Assembly: GCF_014805625.2 (NCBI RefSeq)
Contig: NW_023998415.1
Coordinates: 36,565,472-36,629,471 of the forward strand
DNA length: 64,000 bases
Source: Glossina fuscipes
Taxonomy: Eukaryota; Arthropoda; Insecta; Diptera; Glossinidae
Direction of reading: 5' to 3'
The translations under genes and the position numbers were made by a program. Positions 62,200 through 64,000 of the stretch are shown here, piece by piece. The notes beneath the pieces were generated by a model that was not told the DNA's origin, did not search any database, and worked only from the letters and a program-made list of their open reading frames with translations. Every line of letters starts with the position of its first letter. The stretch's first letter is position 1.

Positions 62200-62880
62200 A
62201 AATAGCGAACTTTCAACTGTTTCTGGGAGAATAGTTTTCTGTGGCGTATTGTGTGTCTAACGATGAAAAGTAGCATCATCCACAATGACACCTAACAGCA
62301 TTATTGATGACCATAAGGCTTTGCTGTGCATATGGTGGAGTCAGTAAGGCGTAGCGCATTACGACGTCAATTGAACAAATAGAACGATGACTAGCGATAG
62401 CGGTTAACAGGCGCAAAGTTATCTTCTTGCATGACAAAGCTCGGCCACAGGTTGCAAGACCACCACCAGGCATAGGGCCTTCTAATTACCAAATGTTCAG
62501 ATCGATGCAGCATTTTCTAGTTTGGTCGCGTTAAAGTCTGCGATATTTATGTTATGGTATATTAGGCCCATTCTAAGTTCGTTTCCCATCGTGTATGAAA
62601 AGGAAGCTTTTATAGAATAACAAGATCTCCATTTTGGAAATTGGAGAATAGATGAAATCGGTGCAGGCAGAATTGTAGTATTGAGAGAAGGTATTTAATG
62701 GCCTGCCAACGAATCGCAGATGGGGTTAAATGCACATGCCAACGCGTTAACAACTGGGACGTATTATAGACAGAGGCACGACAAAAAGAAGAAGAGTAGG
62801 TCTTAGGAATTTTGGGCTTAAACGGCAAGTTTCGTTTTATATGTAATTCTTGATAATTTGACATGTACGCGATAAGGAAA
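62200..62880 (+). pseudogene. Mariner transposase remnant
   Basis: With several frame changes the plus strand gives VSNDEK (near 62256-62270, as in TGDEKW), then KALLCIWWSQ.GVAHYDV, VIFLHDKARPQVA (62416-62455, as in HDNARPH) and PSNYQMFRSMQHFL (62478-62519, as in APSDYHLFRSMQH). It ends with a degraded YREKVFNGLPTNRRW. The third catalytic Asp reads Asn. Internal stops make it inactive. Confidence 0.78.
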
Positions 62881-63103
62881 AATGACTGTAAACAACCTAT
62901 ATCGGTACTCTGTATAGATTCGGTACTAAAGTACCTTTTATAGTCGCAATGTAGTGACAGGTCAATCCCTGCGAGATTAATTACAATTAATGCACATTAG
63001 AATTATTATGAGCGCATCCTTAGGTATATTATTGATTTAGAGTTTTGTGCACATTAACGAATTTCAAGCGAAATATTTTGTAAATGTATATATATATTAA
63101 ATA

Positions 63104-63130
63104 CATATATATATATATATATATATATAC
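63104..63130. repeat. (AT)n microsatellite
   Basis: About 13 AT units in a wider AT-rich zone. Confidence 0.85.
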
Positions 63131-63510
63131 ATATGTATAAATATGTATATAGAGTAGTATTAATCTTTATCATTATATGCTTGCATGTATATGCATATAG
63201 AAAATGAATGTGTATGCGTTTAAATATAAACTATATGTATGGTATCTATGTATATGGATATCTATACACATACACATGTATTTCAATAATAAATACTCAA
63301 CTTGCAAATATTCGTATACAATATTAAATGCAAGCATATTGGTGTTTATTCATTGCTTGTATTACCGCAGAGGAGCTAAAGAGAAACTAACTAATATTAG
63401 ATGGTAGTGTACGAGCAGTGGCGGTTTAGGTGGTATTGATGGCGGTGATAGAATGGTGACACAAGGAGTGTAGAAGGGAATGTTTATAACTATTGGCGAA
63501 TGTATATATG

Positions 63511-63512
<2 letters not shown>

Positions 63513-63546
<34 letters not shown>
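63513..63546. repeat. (AT)n microsatellite
   Basis: About 17 AT units. Confidence 0.9.
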
Positions 63547-63553
<7 letters not shown>

Positions 63554-63694
63554 TTATGCATGGATTTAGTAGATGCCTCCTAACTAAATAAATATGTATA
63601 AACTTGTACTCAAATATACGTATGCTTAAAAGCAATTGTTATTCTTGTTGTTGCTTCTGTGCTGTTAATGTTGTGTTGAACAGTTAGCCTTTGT

Positions 63695-63785
63695 AGTCGT
63701 TGTTGTTATTATTATCATTATCATCATCATCATCGTCATTATTATCATCATTATTGTTATTATTGTCGTTGTTGTTCTTTGTTTT
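63695..63785. repeat. Mixed trinucleotide tract (GTT/ATT/ATC)
   Basis: About 28 trinucleotides of NTT/ATC form in one register. Confidence 0.88.
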
Positions 63786-64000
63786 ATTTATATATAAACA
63801 TTTATATATCAGCATTCATACACACACAATATATACTTAAATCAAATACATAAGACATATAACATTCGACCATTCATACATACTTACACGCAAGCAAATG
63901 CACGATTGCCGTGTATATTGAATACGTACGTATGCATATGACGATGTTTTCAACTTATGTATAGATTTCGTATGTTTACATATATTGTAGGCATAAGTAT

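Overview
The window looks like the AT-rich nuclear genome of a higher fly (Diptera, Schizophora; a tephritid-like or calyptrate-like species would fit, but this is inference). The supporting signs are short GT-AG introns of about 53-232 bp, proteins that read as close relatives of Drosophila genes, dead LINE and mariner copies of the kinds common in flies, and very dense AT, CT, CA and GATG-type microsatellites.

The left 14 kb is gene-rich. In order it holds: a C2H2 zinc-finger gene with nine fingers (12-3034, +); a small conserved-looking three-exon gene I cannot name (4211-4698, +, 5' end unresolved); OXA1L, the mitochondrial inner-membrane insertase (5323-7319, +), with an odd internally repeated N-terminal region; galla-2/CIAO2B, a cytosolic iron-sulfur targeting factor (7428-8037, -); a dead LINE (about 8780-10090, -); a TAX1BP3/TIP-1-like single-PDZ protein (12092-12601, +); and SsR-beta/TRAP-beta (13543-14177, -). 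OXA1L and galla-2 converge with only 108 bp between stop codons, and the PDZ gene and SsR-beta also converge. These are housekeeping genes of separate pathways (mitochondrial insertion, Fe-S delivery, PDZ scaffolding, ER translocon); nothing suggests that they work as a unit.

From about 14.2 kb to the right edge (about 50 kb) I find no convincing protein-coding exon. The region does hold at least three stretches that look like untranslated first exons ending in good splice donors (about 20.46-21.24, 45.69-45.90 and 51.3-51.5 kb, all +). The simplest reading is the 5' part of one very large gene with several promoters whose coding exons lie beyond 64 kb. The rest is intronic or intergenic DNA: microsatellites, long poly-A/T runs, an R1-like LINE tail (26.7-27.7 kb, -), a mariner remnant (62.2-62.9 kb, +), and at least six substantial plus several partial copies of a dispersed repeat of about 0.85 kb in both orientations.

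The most unusual structure is a roughly 2.35-kb element at 41760-44107. It has diverged inverted ends of about 110 bp carrying palindromes (three perfect ones of 18-20 bp on the right). It encloses a 1.4-kb minisatellite of about 36 units of roughly 37 bp, each rich in dyad symmetry, followed by a 182-bp tandem duplication. I do not recognise it as a named transposon family.
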